Shown piece after piece: positions 1 to 10,218 of a stretch of DNA of 64,000 nt (position 1 is the stretch's first letter; each line of letters starts with the position of its first letter). Under the pieces are notes generated by a model. The model worked only from the letters and a program-made list of their open reading frames with translations, was not told where the DNA came from and ran no database searches. This stretch comes from Sphagnum compactum (lineage: Eukaryota > Bryophyta > Sphagnopsida > Sphagnales). The position numbers and the translations under genes were made by a program. The stretch lies in NCBI GenBank assembly GCA_965153455.1, contig OZ234498.1, positions 15,128,001 to 15,192,000 on the forward strand, given 5' to 3'.

Positions 1-13
1 CATGCATCATGCA
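1..13 (-). pseudogene. Continuation of the interrupted Helitron Rep gene
   Basis: Read on the minus strand after removing one copy of the TCTGG duplication, these bases continue the frame that stops at the LTR (…VAR then CMMH). This shows that the Helitron gene continues beyond the left edge of the window. Confidence 0.75.
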
Positions 14-18
14 TCTGG

Positions 19-404
19 TGTCATGGCCTGGATCCGACAACACAAAAGCAAGGACCAGTAGTGCTGCCATGTCTCAGCGTTGCAGCAGTGCAGCAGTGCA
101 GACCTGGCAGCATTACAGCATGCAGCAGTGCAGACTTGGCAGTGTTGCAGCATGCAGCAGTGCGGACCTGGCAGCGTTGTAGCATGCAGCAGTGCAGACT
201 CGGCATCTCAAGATAGGATGGTTCAGGGTTATAAAAGGAGATGGTCTGGGGGACAGCCCTCCAGCAGACCAACACTAGTTGATGGATCAATAAAGCTCTC
301 AATTCTCCAGTATTGCCATATCTTGTCTTGTCTTGTCTTGTAATTCTCCACTTGGTTGTAGCCATGTTTCCTTGCCTTGCTTCACACTAGTTCGGTCCAT
401 AACA
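19..404 (+). repeat. 5' LTR of the chromovirus
   Basis: 386 bp, beginning TG and ending CA. U3 carries imperfect tandem units of about 33 bp built on GCATGCAGCAGTGCAGAC. A TATA box (TTATAAAAG) lies at 229-237 and a polyadenylation hexamer AATAAA at 289-294. A short CTTGT pentamer run follows near 314-341. It is 32 bp longer than the 3' LTR because it has one more tandem unit. Confidence 0.95.
229..237 (+). promoter_or_regulatory. TATA box of the 5' LTR promoter
   Basis: TTATAAAAG lies about 170 bp before the LTR end and about 50 bp before the AATAAA at 289-294, the expected order for an LTR promoter and polyadenylation signal. The same box is present in the 3' LTR at 6317-6325. Confidence 0.6.
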
Positions 405-1422
405 GTTTGGTCTGCTCCTTATTCTGTTCGAAATCAGTAGCCCCGTTGCCGTTGTCATCACTAACATCAATAGGATCTATAGCAGTTTTGTTTTGGTTTG
501 TTTGTTTGTTTATTTGTTTCAGTAAGTAGCTAGAGGTTGCTTCTTTGGAATGAATGATTTGCTAGGAAGAGAAGGAAAAAAAAATTGTTGGGTGCTGTTG
601 TTGTGCTATTTTTATCAAGAGAAATGACAATAAAGTTCTAATATCAGTAGTTTTGATCTCAGTTGTGCTTTCGAAGCTTTTGTTTTGGTCGAGTGAAGAG
701 TGGTGTTGTCATTGTTGTTGTGAAGTTTTCTACTTCTCCTTCTTCTTCTTTTTGAGAATTTGGTTGTGAGAAGTCTTGTGCTGTGTTGAAGAAGAAACTG
801 CTTTTGGTTTGTTGGTTGGTTTGTTTGCTTGTTGGGATCTTACTTGAATCCAAATAGATTTTTCAAGGCCTGCTCCTCCTCAAGTTTTTTAGCAAGCTTG
901 TTTCTTTTTCTCTGTTTTTTTTTTTTTTTTTTTTGGTTTTAGGAAACTTGTGTTGGAAACTGAGACAAGTTTTTTCCACCTATCTTTTCAAAGAAGTTAA
1001 GTTATTGTGTTGTTGTCGCTGCTGCTGCTGCTGTTCGGTCTTGCATGTAACAAGATCTGCAAAAATAAAATAAAAATAAAATAAAATATAAAATTCGAGA
1101 AAGTGTGTGTTTGCAACTCATCAACAGACTTGTCTTTGAAGAGCCAACATTTTTGGGAGCAGGGGGAGGACCGAGAAGTCCAGACACAGACCAAGACCAG
1201 GACAGAGAGGTTCTTTCAGCATTTTCTGAGCAGACATCAAGCTGAAGGGGGAAACAAGAGCTGGGTGGGCGGAAAACAAACATGGGTTTGGTCCATTGGA
1301 GCTGCTGTAGCTACTGTGTGAGGAGTTGAGAGAGATTACGGGAAGATTAGACTTGCTCACTGTTCCTCCATCGATTTTTCCTGCAACCTTCAACTTCATC
1401 GTTATCATTGATAACTACCACC
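405..1422 (+). other. Untranslated leader of the chromovirus
   Basis: About 1 kb between the 5' LTR and the gag start. It is T-rich, with a long T run near 917-934, a short CTG repeat near 1019-1033 and A-rich tracts near 1062-1090. A primer-binding site should start just after position 404. A TGGT occurs at 408-411, but I could not match the following bases to a particular tRNA. No conserved coding sequence was seen. Confidence 0.7.
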
Positions 1423-2389
1423 ATGGACAACTCGGAATCAAACATCGACCTCAATCAAATCCTCGCCGCCCTTCAGCACCTTCAACAAGAAAAATGCCGC
1501 GCTTAGAGACTCAGTGACTCGCATGCAGGATCAGCCACAACCTCCTGCCCCAGTACCCGCTGCCCTTGCAATGGTCGCCCCAGAGCCCAAGATCAGCCTG
1601 CCAGAAAAGTTTGATGGAACGCACCCCAAATTTCGAGGCTTTGTCAGCCAGGTACGCCTGATCATGCAACTACACCCCCGTCGTTATTTGGATGACACCA
1701 CTCGTGTAGGATTCGTTGGAACCCTACTCACTGGGACAGCTGCAGCATGGTTTGCTCCCATCCTGGAAACATCATCCCCTCTCTTACAAGATTTCAACGC
1801 CTTTATGGCGGAATTTGAAGCAGTGTTTGGGGACAGTGACAAGGCCAGGACTTCAGCCAACAAGCTGCGTCGGCTCCAGCAAGGGACACGTTCGGCCATC
1901 GTCTACGCCTCAGAATTCAGGCAGCTTGCCTGCGACGTCAACTGGGGAGAAGCTGCCTTGATTGATCAGTTTCGCTGTGGGCTTCGTGATGATGTTCAAG
2001 ATCTTTTACTGACACTCGCAGACCCTTCTTCCTTCAGTGAAGCCATCACCCAGGCAATTCGGTGCGATAATCATCTGTTCGAACGTCGCCAGGAAAAGAA
2101 AGTCACCTCCAACGCCCAGCTTTGGAAGAGTCGCCCTACTACGCTTCCCTTAGTTCCCCAAACAACACCAGTTGCCCGACCTGCCTCTTTTGGACCTGCC
2201 CCGATGCAGATCGACGCAGCTAAGTTCAAACCTTTGACAGAGGCCGAGAAACTTCGCCGAAGGACAAACAACTTGTGCCTCTACTGTGGTAACCCAAGGC
2301 ACATAGCTCGCCAGTGCCCTCAAAAGCTTGTCAAACTTCAAGTGCAAGCTGTGGAAACTCCCCAAGAATTGGAAAACAAGAACATCTAG
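1423..2389 (+). pseudogene. gag: gag (capsid and nucleocapsid) of the chromovirus, frameshifted
   Basis: Gag forms the particle that packages the element's RNA. The likely start is the ATG at 1423 in a good plant context (CCACCATGG). An extra A in the five-A run at 1490-1494 shifts the frame, so the long reading frame is continuous only from about 1495 to the TAG at 2387-2389. It contains a Retrotrans_gag-type helical region (about 1590-2080) with a conserved AAAWF patch near 1740-1755. At the end is one CCHC zinc knuckle, CLYCGNPRHIARQC (C-X2-C-X4-H-X4-C, about 2275-2316). A second frame change near 2375-2390 separates gag from protease; related elements usually encode Gag-Pol as one frame. 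Family assignment is firm and this copy is non-functional. Confidence 0.9.
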
Positions 2390-2802
2390 TCACAGTAGGA
2401 GTCGTGCGACTGGATCTCACCCAGCACCACCTTTGCAAAGGCTCCTGTTCAGCCGTTGGTCCCAGTCCCAGCTTCACTCAGCATGTGGACATCATTCGTA
2501 TTCCAGAAGAAATACCACAAGTGTCAGCATTGGTGGACTCCGGCGCCACCTCTTCTTTCATCGACCAAACATTTGTCGCCCAACACAACATCCCTGTAGT
2601 CAAGAAGTCAACCCCTGTTCCGGTAGAGGTTATTGATGGGAGAACCATTGCTTCTGGTGCAATCACACACGAGACAACCCCTCTAGAACTCTGTATCGGC
2701 AAGCACGCGAAAAAGATTGTTCTCAACATCATCTCCACCCCTCACCATCCCGTCATCCTTGGTCTGCCTTGGCTAGAAGCACACAACCCTATCATCGATT
2801 AG
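2390..2802 (+). pseudogene. pol: Aspartic protease segment of pol
   Basis: In the frame ending at 2802 there is the retroviral-type aspartic protease signature ALVDSGATSSFI (about 2527-2562), with the catalytic Asp in DSGA. About 70 residues on is the second conserved patch VILGLPWL (about 2752-2775). The frame stops at TAG 2800-2802, where the family almost always has Trp (TGG), so this looks like a G-to-A nonsense change. The protease would cut Gag-Pol during particle maturation. Confidence 0.88.
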
Positions 2803-4540
2803 CGATCTCGAACTTTCACCTTTAGCACATAACAGTGCACCTCTCAAGCACCCCAAGCTCAGACAAACACTTTGTCAAGTCCTGCCAAGAACCCTGTGGT
2901 CAAGAACCCAAAGAGGGTCGGAACCAATTCTAGTCTTGTCAAGTCTGTTCTGTTAAGTCCTACAGTCAAAAACCCCCCGTTGGCCAGAACTAAACCTTGT
3001 CCTGTCAAGAATCTTGTCGAGAATCCTGCCCAAAAAACCAACCCTGTCCGGATCTTCGTTGATGGAGCTGTACCTTTCTATCGGGTTGCTAAGAATCTTC
3101 AAGTCTTCGCCATCCATGTCAACCCAGCCAACAACCAAAACCCCCAATCAGAACCAAAACCTGTCAAACTTCCCGAGAAGTACAAGGACTTTGTTGATGT
3201 TTTTGAAAAGAATAAGGCTGATCAGCTCCCCGAACATCGTCCATATGACTGCCCGATTGATCTAGAGGAAGGACACTCACCACCCTTTGGTCCTATCTAT
3301 GGCCTATCGGAACCGGAACTCCAAGCCCTGCGTGATTATCTTACTGAAAACCTTGCCAAGGGGTTTGTCTGGCATTCCAAGTCTCCAGCCGACGCCCCAA
3401 TTCTGTTTGTCAAGAAGAAGGATGGCTCTCTTCGACTCTGTGTGGATTATCGTGGACTCAACAAGATAACCAAAAAGAATCGATATCCCTTGCCCTTGAT
3501 TTCAGGCCTCCTGGATTGGCTACGTACCGGGAAGATCTTCACCAAGCTTGACCTCCGTGGAGCCTACAACTTGCTCAAGATTCGCCCCGGTGATGAGTGG
3601 AAGACAGCCTTCCGCACACGCTACGGCCACTTCGAATACACGATCATGCCCTTCGGCCTCACCAACGCACCCGCAGTCTTTCAGCATCTGATGAATGATA
3701 TCTTCTGGGAATACATGGACGAATTTGTCGTGGTCTATTTGGATGACATTTTAATTTTTTCCAAGAACCAGGAAAACCACAACAAACACGTACGATTGGT
3801 GCTTGCGACGCTCTAAGAGCATGGCTTATACGCCAAGCTGGAAAAATGTGAATTCGACAAATCTTTCACTGGCGTTCCTAGGCTACGTGATCTCCCCAGA
3901 TGGCATTTTCATGGACAAGTCAAAGGTCGAGACCATCTAGTGTTGGGCTACTCCATCCTCGGTCAAGGACGTTCAACGCTTCTTGGGGTTTGCCAACTTC
4001 TATCGTCGGTTTATCAAAGGCTACTCCAAGATCACAACACCGTTAACAGCCCTGACTTGCAAAGACAAGCCCTTCTCATGGAATCCAACGGCCTAGGCTG
4101 CTTTTGATACTCTCAAGATGGCATTCACCTCTGCACCAATCCTGATACATCCTGACCCTGCCAAGCCATTCATTGTGGAAACGGACGCTTCGGATTTTGC
4201 CTTGGGAGCTGTCCTATCTCAATTTGGAATAGATGGGTTGCTGCATCCAGTTGTTTTCTATTCACGGAAGCTAACCAGTGCCGAAATCAACTACCAGGTC
4301 TACGATAAGGAACTCCTAGCAATCATCACGGCATTCGAGCAGTGGAGACCGTATCTTGCCGGAGCTCAACATCGAGTCCAAGTTCTGACAGATCACAAGA
4401 ATCTCCTCTATTTCACAACTACTCGGACCTTGAATCGTCGCCAGGCACGCTGGTCTATCTTCCTAGCTGATTTCGACTTTGAGATTCAGTATCAGCCCGG
4501 CACCCAACAAGGGAAAGCTGACGCGCTATCTCGCCGTTCA
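2803..4540 (+). pseudogene. pol: Reverse transcriptase and RNase H segment of pol
   Basis: The reverse transcriptase frame (about 2872-3816) shows the classic Ty3 blocks: a [17 protein letters not shown] stretch near 3409-3460, KLDLRGAYN near 3544-3570, and the catalytic YLDD box at 3736-3747. It stops at TAA 3814-3816, shifts frame near 3860, and then has TAGs at 3938-3940 and 4094-4096. The two TAGs sit where relatives commonly have Gln; the TAA position varies in relatives (Arg, Lys or Gln), so a CAA origin there is the more tentative call. RNase H follows in the frame from 4118, with ETDASDFALGAVLS near 4180-4220 and TDHKNL near 4390-4407. Together they would copy the RNA into DNA and remove the template. 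Broken by stops and one frameshift. Confidence 0.93.
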
Positions 4541-5920
4541 GAATATGAACTTCAAGCAGGGGATGAGGCCTACGGCCAGCAGACCCAAACCTTACTCAAG
4601 CCCGAGCAATTTCGAGTTGCAGCAACAATCAGCACCCTCCCAGATTCATACCTTGTCAGGGACATCAAGATGGCAACTGAGGAAGACACCTGGGCTACCA
4701 ACATCAAGAAGGAACTTCAAGAACAACCAAGGAACCCAAATCGTGATGATCTGGATCAGTTTGAGCAGCAAGACGGACTTCTCCTTCGAAACAACCTGAT
4801 TTATGTACCCGAAGGACCTATACGCCTAAAGATCCTGAGAGAATGCCACGACAACACCCTGGCCGATCACTTCGGAATGGCACGGACTCACAAACTAGTG
4901 TCAAGGAATTATTGGTGGCCTAAGATGAACAGGCTGCTACGAGAGTATGTCAAGACTTGTGATACATGTGCTCGATCCAAGGCTCCCAGGCATCGCCCGT
5001 TTGGACTCCTACGGCCCCTGCCGATTCCTAGGCGACCTTGGGGATCTATTGCAATGGACTTCATCACGGACCTCCCTACTATCAAAGCTAAGAATTCAAT
5101 ACTAGTTGTGGTCGATCGTCTCACCAAAATGGCGCATTTCACCCCTTGTTCCGAGTCAATCACGGCAAAAGAGACAGCTTAGTTAATTCTGGACGGGATT
5201 GTCCGACTGCATGGACTCCTCGAGGAAATTGTGTCCGACAGAGGTCCTCAGTTTGCATCCAAGTTCTGGCGGCGCCTATTCGAGCTCCTTGGAGTTGACA
5301 TTCGGCTATCCTCAGCTTTTCACCCCGAGACAGATGGACAAACCGAACGGACAAACCAGACACTCGAGCAATACCTTCGTTGCACTGTGAGCTACCAATA
5401 GGACGACTGGCTGGCCCTACTATCTCAAGCAGAATTTGCTTATAACAACACAACGCATGCATCGACCGGTATCAATCCGTTCTTTGCCAATTACGGCTTT
5501 CATCCCAGGTTCAACCTTGAAATTCCTAGGGACTCGGTAAACCCCTTGGCTGAAGAAAGGGCCACGAGGCTTGGACAAGTTCAACAGAACCTTATGGCAG
5601 AACTCAAACTGACACAGGAATGGCAAAAGAAGCAAGCAGATTGCCGATGCAGGGACCATCCAAACTTCAAGGTTGGAGACAAGGTCTAGCTTCTCAAAAA
5701 GAACATTGCTACCACTCGCCCATGTGCCAAGTTGGATTACAAGTGCTTTGGACCTTTCAAAATCGCCAAACTTGTTGGTCTAGTGGCTTGCCAGTTGGAG
5801 CTTCCACCCCAGTTCAAAATCCACAATGTTTTCCATGTTTCCTTACTTAAGCCCTATCATGAAAACCAGATCCGAGAACGTCATCGAGAACCCCCAGCTC
5901 CAGTCGAAATTGAAGGCCAA
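4541..5920 (+). pseudogene. pol: Integrase segment of pol
   Basis: The HHCC zinc-binding region lies at about 4840-4975 and ends in CDTCARSK. The DDE core has Asp in AMDF (codon 5057-5059), Asp in SDRG (5237-5239) and Glu in QTER (5345-5347). The last two are exactly 35 residues apart, as in canonical integrases. In-frame TAGs interrupt it at 5180-5182 and 5399-5401, both at positions usually Gln. A further TAG at 5687-5689 replaces the Trp of the GDKVWL-type C-terminal motif. Integrase would insert the cDNA; the catalytic triad survives but the chain is broken. Confidence 0.93.
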
Positions 5921-6099
5921 GAAGAGTTTGAAGTTCAGGGGGTCCTAGACTCCAAAAAGATTCGTGGAAAGCTCTTGTACCTCGTCTTTTGGCGAGGCTA
6001 TCCTCCTTCTGAAGCTACTTGGGAGCCTGGTAGCCTGCTGAAAACCTAGTTCATGCCCAAGACTTAGTTAATCGGTTCCACCAATGGTATCCTAACTAA
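5921..6099 (+). pseudogene. pol: C-terminal chromodomain of the integrase
   Basis: After the integrase tail comes a chromodomain-like stretch with [21 protein letters not shown] (aromatic cage-type residues Y, W and W; about 5965-6030). This defines the element as a chromovirus; such domains steer integration by binding modified histone tails. A frame change near 6035-6045 precedes the final residues, which otherwise end in NRFHQWYPN and a TAA at 6097-6099. The reading frame therefore ends 27 bp before the polypurine tract. Confidence 0.88.
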
Positions 6100-6125
6100 C
6101 CGGCTCCATCTGGAAGATGTCGCTT

Positions 6126-6138
6126 GAGGAGGGGATAA
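6126..6138 (+). other. Polypurine tract next to the 3' LTR
   Basis: GAGGAGGGGATAA sits immediately before the TG of the 3' LTR. It is the RNase-H-resistant primer site for plus-strand DNA synthesis in this class of element, which agrees with the LTR boundary called here. Confidence 0.8.
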
Positions 6139-6492
6139 TGTCATGGCCTGGATCCGACAACACAAAAGCAGGGACCAGTAGTGCTGCCATGTCTCAGCGT
6201 TGCAGCAGTGCAGCAGTGCAAACCTGGCAACATTACAGCATGCAGCGATGCAGACCTAGCAGTGTTGCAGCATGCAGCAGTGCAGACTCGGCATCTCAAG
6301 ATAGGATGGTTCAGGGTTATAAAAGGAGATGGTCTGGGGGACAGCCCTCCAGCAGACCAACACCAGTTGATGGATCAATAAAGCTCTCAATTATCCAGTA
6401 TTGCCATATCTTGTCTTATCTTGTCTTGTAATTCTCCACTTGGTTGTAGCCATGTTTCCTTGCCTTGTTTCACACTAGTTCGGTCCATAACA
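6139..6492 (+). repeat. 3' LTR of the chromovirus
   Basis: 354 bp, same ends as the 5' LTR, with the TATA box at 6317-6325. It lacks one of the roughly 33-bp U3 repeat units present in the 5' LTR. Most single-base differences between the two are transitions. Confidence 0.95.
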
Positions 6493-8387
6493 TCTGGCAA
6501 CCGTATCGTGGGCCAACTTGTTTGTTTCTGAATTCGGAAGTTCAACACTAATCATGCGCCTCAACGGTGTGTGGCTTGTAGTCTTCGGTAAAGAAGATGA
6601 GAATGTGTGCATGCGGCAGCCCACACTTTTGAAATTCAACGATATAGATTCCCGCAATCGTGCGTCCCAGAATATGGTTCTTGTGAATGTCATTGATCAA
6701 CTCCTTCAACTTGATTTTGAACACTCGGGTTACCAAATCGGGTCGATCCTGAGGTTGTTGTCCAAGTAGCAACTCTCTTGATTTCAAGCCATTGGGGATT
6801 GCAAGTGAATGTAATAAACGCATCCGGGCAACCGGCCCATCTGCAGATTGCCATGGCATCTTGATAATTCTGAACCATGTGACGTGGATCTACTGTGAAA
6901 GAAGATGGCAGAATGATCCTCTGTCCGATGGCAACAGCGCTATTGTCACCTGCAGCGATGGCGTTTTGAAAGCCTTGATAAAGATCCGCGCGAAGTTTTT
7001 TTTGATTCAGGCGTAGATGCTTCAAGCGATTTTGTTCGATAGCCGCATAAGCATCCACAATGTATTGATACCGCAATCGGTCACCCCGAAGCAACGCAAT
7101 GCCATCAGTGTCTCAATGTTGAAGTCGATAACCATAAAATTCCACCATTGTCACATTGCAATGTTTTTTTTGAAGCTCAAATTCTCCCGCATGGTCTTCA
7201 TCCAAATTTGCATCAGCAACAACACCATTGAGCGGAATATTCGGACGCCATCCATCCTCACCATAAGGAAATAACAACGGATAATGTAGAGCCATGTATC
7301 CCACATGTAGTTCGGTAATGCGTTGAAATGGGCCAGCTTGCTGAGCAAGGACGACGTCACGTCTGTCTACAGCCTCAGAACCATCTCCTACCATCAATGT
7401 AGCGACTTCATCGGCCGTCGGCACATTGTATCGGCGGGCATCCTTTGTTCGAGAGGCAATGAGACGCAATTTCAGATCCATGGGAGCACCATCTGTTGCC
7501 ATCATATCCCTTGCCATTTTGAACACTTCGACATAGGGATTGATATTGTACATCATGGTCAACAACTGATCCAACGTCGTTGGATCAAGCGAGGGCATAA
7601 CGGCATGGCGGTTTTGACATTCGCGTTTCGTATCATGAATGTACAGCTGTGCAAACAATGGCTGTTGTCCTTTGGCAGGACATAGGGATCCGATTTTGTG
7701 ATAAAGTTCACCTTTAATGTGAAAGGAGTACGGTCTAGGGCCTCCTGTTACCGACTCATCAACTTTGGCACCGAGCGAAGTGAATGCCAACACCCAATTG
7801 TACATGCGAATCTGATCTTGAAATTTGACGGCACTACTCTCTTTGCTGGTTAAAAGAACTTCCAGCTCTTGCGGTGTTGTAGGAAGATTCGGCAACAGAA
7901 CTTTGCCATTTTCGCAACACAGAGAAAATTGTGGGTTGTTGTTCTTCGACTTTGTCGATCGTTCTTTGATCCACATTTTTGCGCTGCAGAATCCACATAT
8001 TGTGTCCATTTCTCCACAATCCCATCGTCCCGAGGCTGACGCATCTTCGTCTCTAAATAATTGTAATGCGTCATTGCGAAAAGAAGGCTGTTCACGTTGC
8101 TTAGCATGCAGTTCTCTCTTCAAGCGATTGCGACGTTCACATGTAGATTCTGACGTGCCTTGATTGATTTCTGCTGGAACATCAATATGTGGAATAGGAT
8201 TTTCCAAAGAGTCAGTTTGCTTGTCATTCTGTTGAGCTTCTAGGTGTTGCCGAAGGGCCGGCAAAGCAGCCAAAACACTACCATGTTGCGCAATGAGTGC
8301 ACGCATATGTTCTTGTATGTCTTTGAGCATCTTGGGGTGGGGGGTTTTTCCTGCACTCTTTTGTGCTGGTGCCGTGTGTGTGGACAT
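6493..8387 (-). pseudogene. Helitron Rep/helicase gene (N-terminal part), interrupted
   Basis: Helitrons are rolling-circle transposons whose protein joins a Rep nuclease to a PIF1-like helicase. From the ATG at 8387 (minus) a 424-codon frame carries a Cys-pair region (CGFC ... LCC), a GGPRPYSFHIKGELYH block and a YPLLFPYGEDGW block. It continues past a TGA at 7113-7115 (likely CGA to TGA) into the Helitron_like_N core with ITFTCNPQW. A frameshift lies near 6772-6777, then EFQKCGLPHAHILIFF, whose His-Ala-His (6605-6613) is the HUH metal-binding motif. Another frameshift is near 6555. The chromovirus then interrupts the gene. The first 13 bases of the window read on in frame (minus) through Cys-Met-Met-His, matching the family's MMHG motif. 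The catalytic Tyr residues and helicase lie off the left edge. Not functional. Confidence 0.93.
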
Positions 8388-9797
8388 TGTTGAAGTCTAG
8401 CTACATCAACTGAAGAATTGTGCAGGCAGCGCTACTGGTGTCAAAATGTGAGCCAAAATCAATCCCCAGGGTGGAGGAGGAAATGAAAGTCATGGCTTAT
8501 TAGTTTGTACTTTGTACACATGCACCTACACACACACATTCGTCAACAACTCCATTTATGACTCCCTTTTCCTGAAATCTACAATGGATTGAAAGAAAAT
8601 ATATAAACCTCAAAGCGAATTTTGCAGCTTTCACAAACCACTATTAACTTTGCCAATAAACCACTAAACATGATGAATAAGTGGTTGAGGGTTGTTTTAA
8701 GTGGTAGGTAAGGCCCACAGATGGGGTCATTACCAGAATAATGCCCCTGTTTGAGGACCTTACCAGATGTAGTGACCTTAAGGCGCTTGCCTAAAACAGC
8801 AGCGAAGGGCAGCGCTGAACTCTGGTAACGCCCCTGTTTGAGGGCCTTATCATGCGTAACGACCACTCAGAGATTTGCAGAGACCTTTCATCATGCTTTG
8901 TGGAACTGGCACTGTGGGGGGAAGTTGAACGTTCAGCAATTCACACATGCTAGCAGACATGCCTGGCGGCAATCGTGGAGACAAAAGGAAAACAAAAAAA
9001 CATTGGAAAATTGATCAGCCACAAAACCATGCACACCTACTCATATCATTCAATGCTTAATCCCAAGAAAAAGATCTCCATGGATTGATGGAATCAGCAA
9101 TTACACAGCCAAAATGATGTGACATAGATGCAGCCTGTAATATGCACAAAGCTTTGAGAAATCAACATTTTGCAAAGTCGTTTTCTAAGTCTACTTGCAA
9201 GTTCGGTCAATACTGACTGAAACACCATCTACAGTTTGCCAATTCTCATGGTAAACCTGATTTGACAATCGAAACACAGTACAAGTTCTGTAAGACATTG
9301 CTGCTTTTTTATCATAATGCAGCCACTGTTACTTCTGTTTTAGGAACACACCTGGTCTTCGTCCCTTCTATTTTCCATCAACTAGTAGTTCATATACTTT
9401 CTATGGGAGCAGTTTCTGAGTTGTAAATGAAACTACTTGCACCATCAGAGCCCAGATGGTAAATTGACAACTGACTAACAACCACATTACTACTTTCAAC
9501 TGAAGTTGAATCAGTTTCAATTAGGACCCAAACCATAGGGAAGGCAGAACAGAACAAAAACAACACTGTTCCCAAATCCAGTCCATCATGCTTAAGAAGA
9601 CTTTCTTATCAATTTCAAGGATGGAGGGTGAGCAAATCTGGGCAAGCAACTGACATACAAAAAAATACAGACCTGGTAAGCATTACTGGAGTTTGCATTC
9701 TGGCTAGCCCTCCCACAAGCTGTTTCTCGCTAGGATATTTGTATCTTTGATCATGTGCTTGCCGCGTGCAGGTTAAGTAAACGTTGTTCAAGAGAAT
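8388..9797. other. Helitron-side non-coding DNA with a duplicated 24-bp motif
   Basis: No conserved gene. A 24-bp motif, TAATGCCCCTGTTTGAGGAC plus four bases, occurs at 8739-8762 and again with a few changes at 8826-8849. This area lies upstream of the Helitron Rep start and may hold the element's 5' end (expected to begin TC on the minus strand), but I could not fix that end. The rest, to 9797, shows only short spurious frames. Confidence 0.5.
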
Positions 9798-10175
9798 ATG
9801 GCAATCAGTTTCAAAGAGTATGCACCTGATCAGTATGTACTGACACCGCAAGAAACTTTGCCAGGGATGATGCAGTTTCTTGCAAATCAAGAAGAAGACG
9901 AAGAAGCAGAGGATACCATCTTCGAGCTGGGCAGTGACAGAATGACGTTGGAATTTTCAAGCTCCTGCACCCAGGTTGGAACGACCTGCAGCTCAGATGA
10001 TTCCCAGAATTTCAATGGCACTGCAGCATTTAGTACCAGCACTGTATGGCAAATTTTGGATGAAGAAAAGTCAGGGCATGCCAGATTGGCTCAGCAAAAT
10101 GGTGTTCACCCAGCATTTTTGCATAGGATGCTGAGGCTGGCCAAAGCCACAGCAAAGCCTAACACCTGTTGTTAA
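9798..10175 (+). CDS. Unrecognised 125-codon ORF, acidic and serine/threonine-rich middle
   Basis: I do not recognise this protein. The frame runs from ATG 9798 to TAA 10173-10175. It has an acidic patch (EEDEEAEDTIFELG, residues about 32-45), a Ser/Thr/Cys-rich middle and a basic, Leu-rich end (FLHRMLRLAKATAK). Its composition looks more like real protein than the other short frames nearby. It lies just upstream of a LEUNIG-like fragment and could be an exon of the same captured gene or an unrelated hypothetical gene. No promoter or partner was identified. Confidence 0.3.
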   Translation: MAISFKEYAPDQYVLTPQETLPGMMQFLANQEEDEEAEDTIFELGSDRMTLEFSSSCTQVGTTCSSDDSQNFNGTAAFSTSTVWQILDEEKSGHARLAQQNGVHPAFLHRMLRLAKATAKPNTCC

Positions 10176-10218
10176 TTGGCTAGATGGTTTGTTGGTCCAG
10201 GTGGGTTGCTAATAGCAG

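Larger units (their letters stand above)
19..6492 (+). mobile_element. Complete Ty3/gypsy chromovirus LTR retrotransposon (coding-defective)
   Basis: Two direct LTRs (19-404 and 6139-6492) both begin TGTCATGG and end CATAACA. They bracket gag, protease, reverse transcriptase, RNase H, integrase and a chromodomain, in the order of the Ty3/Metaviridae group. The five bases TCTGG lie just outside each end (14-18 and 6493-6497), an exact target-site duplication, so both ends are original. A purine-rich tract abuts the 3' LTR. The internal reading frame has seven in-frame stops and several frameshifts, so this copy cannot make Gag-Pol. I counted by eye about 10-12 mismatches between the LTRs over roughly 350 aligned bases (about 3 percent), mostly transitions. 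The target is the Rep gene of a Helitron. Confidence 0.96.

Noticed and set aside
408-425. Primer-binding site for a named tRNA after the 5' LTR
   Set aside because: A TGGT is present, but the following bases do not match the initiator-Met tRNA 3' end or any tRNA I could verify by eye.
7323-8163. Plus-strand frames of 112-120 codons across the Helitron gene
   Set aside because: They are antisense shadows of the minus-strand Rep gene, whose conserved motifs fix the true strand.
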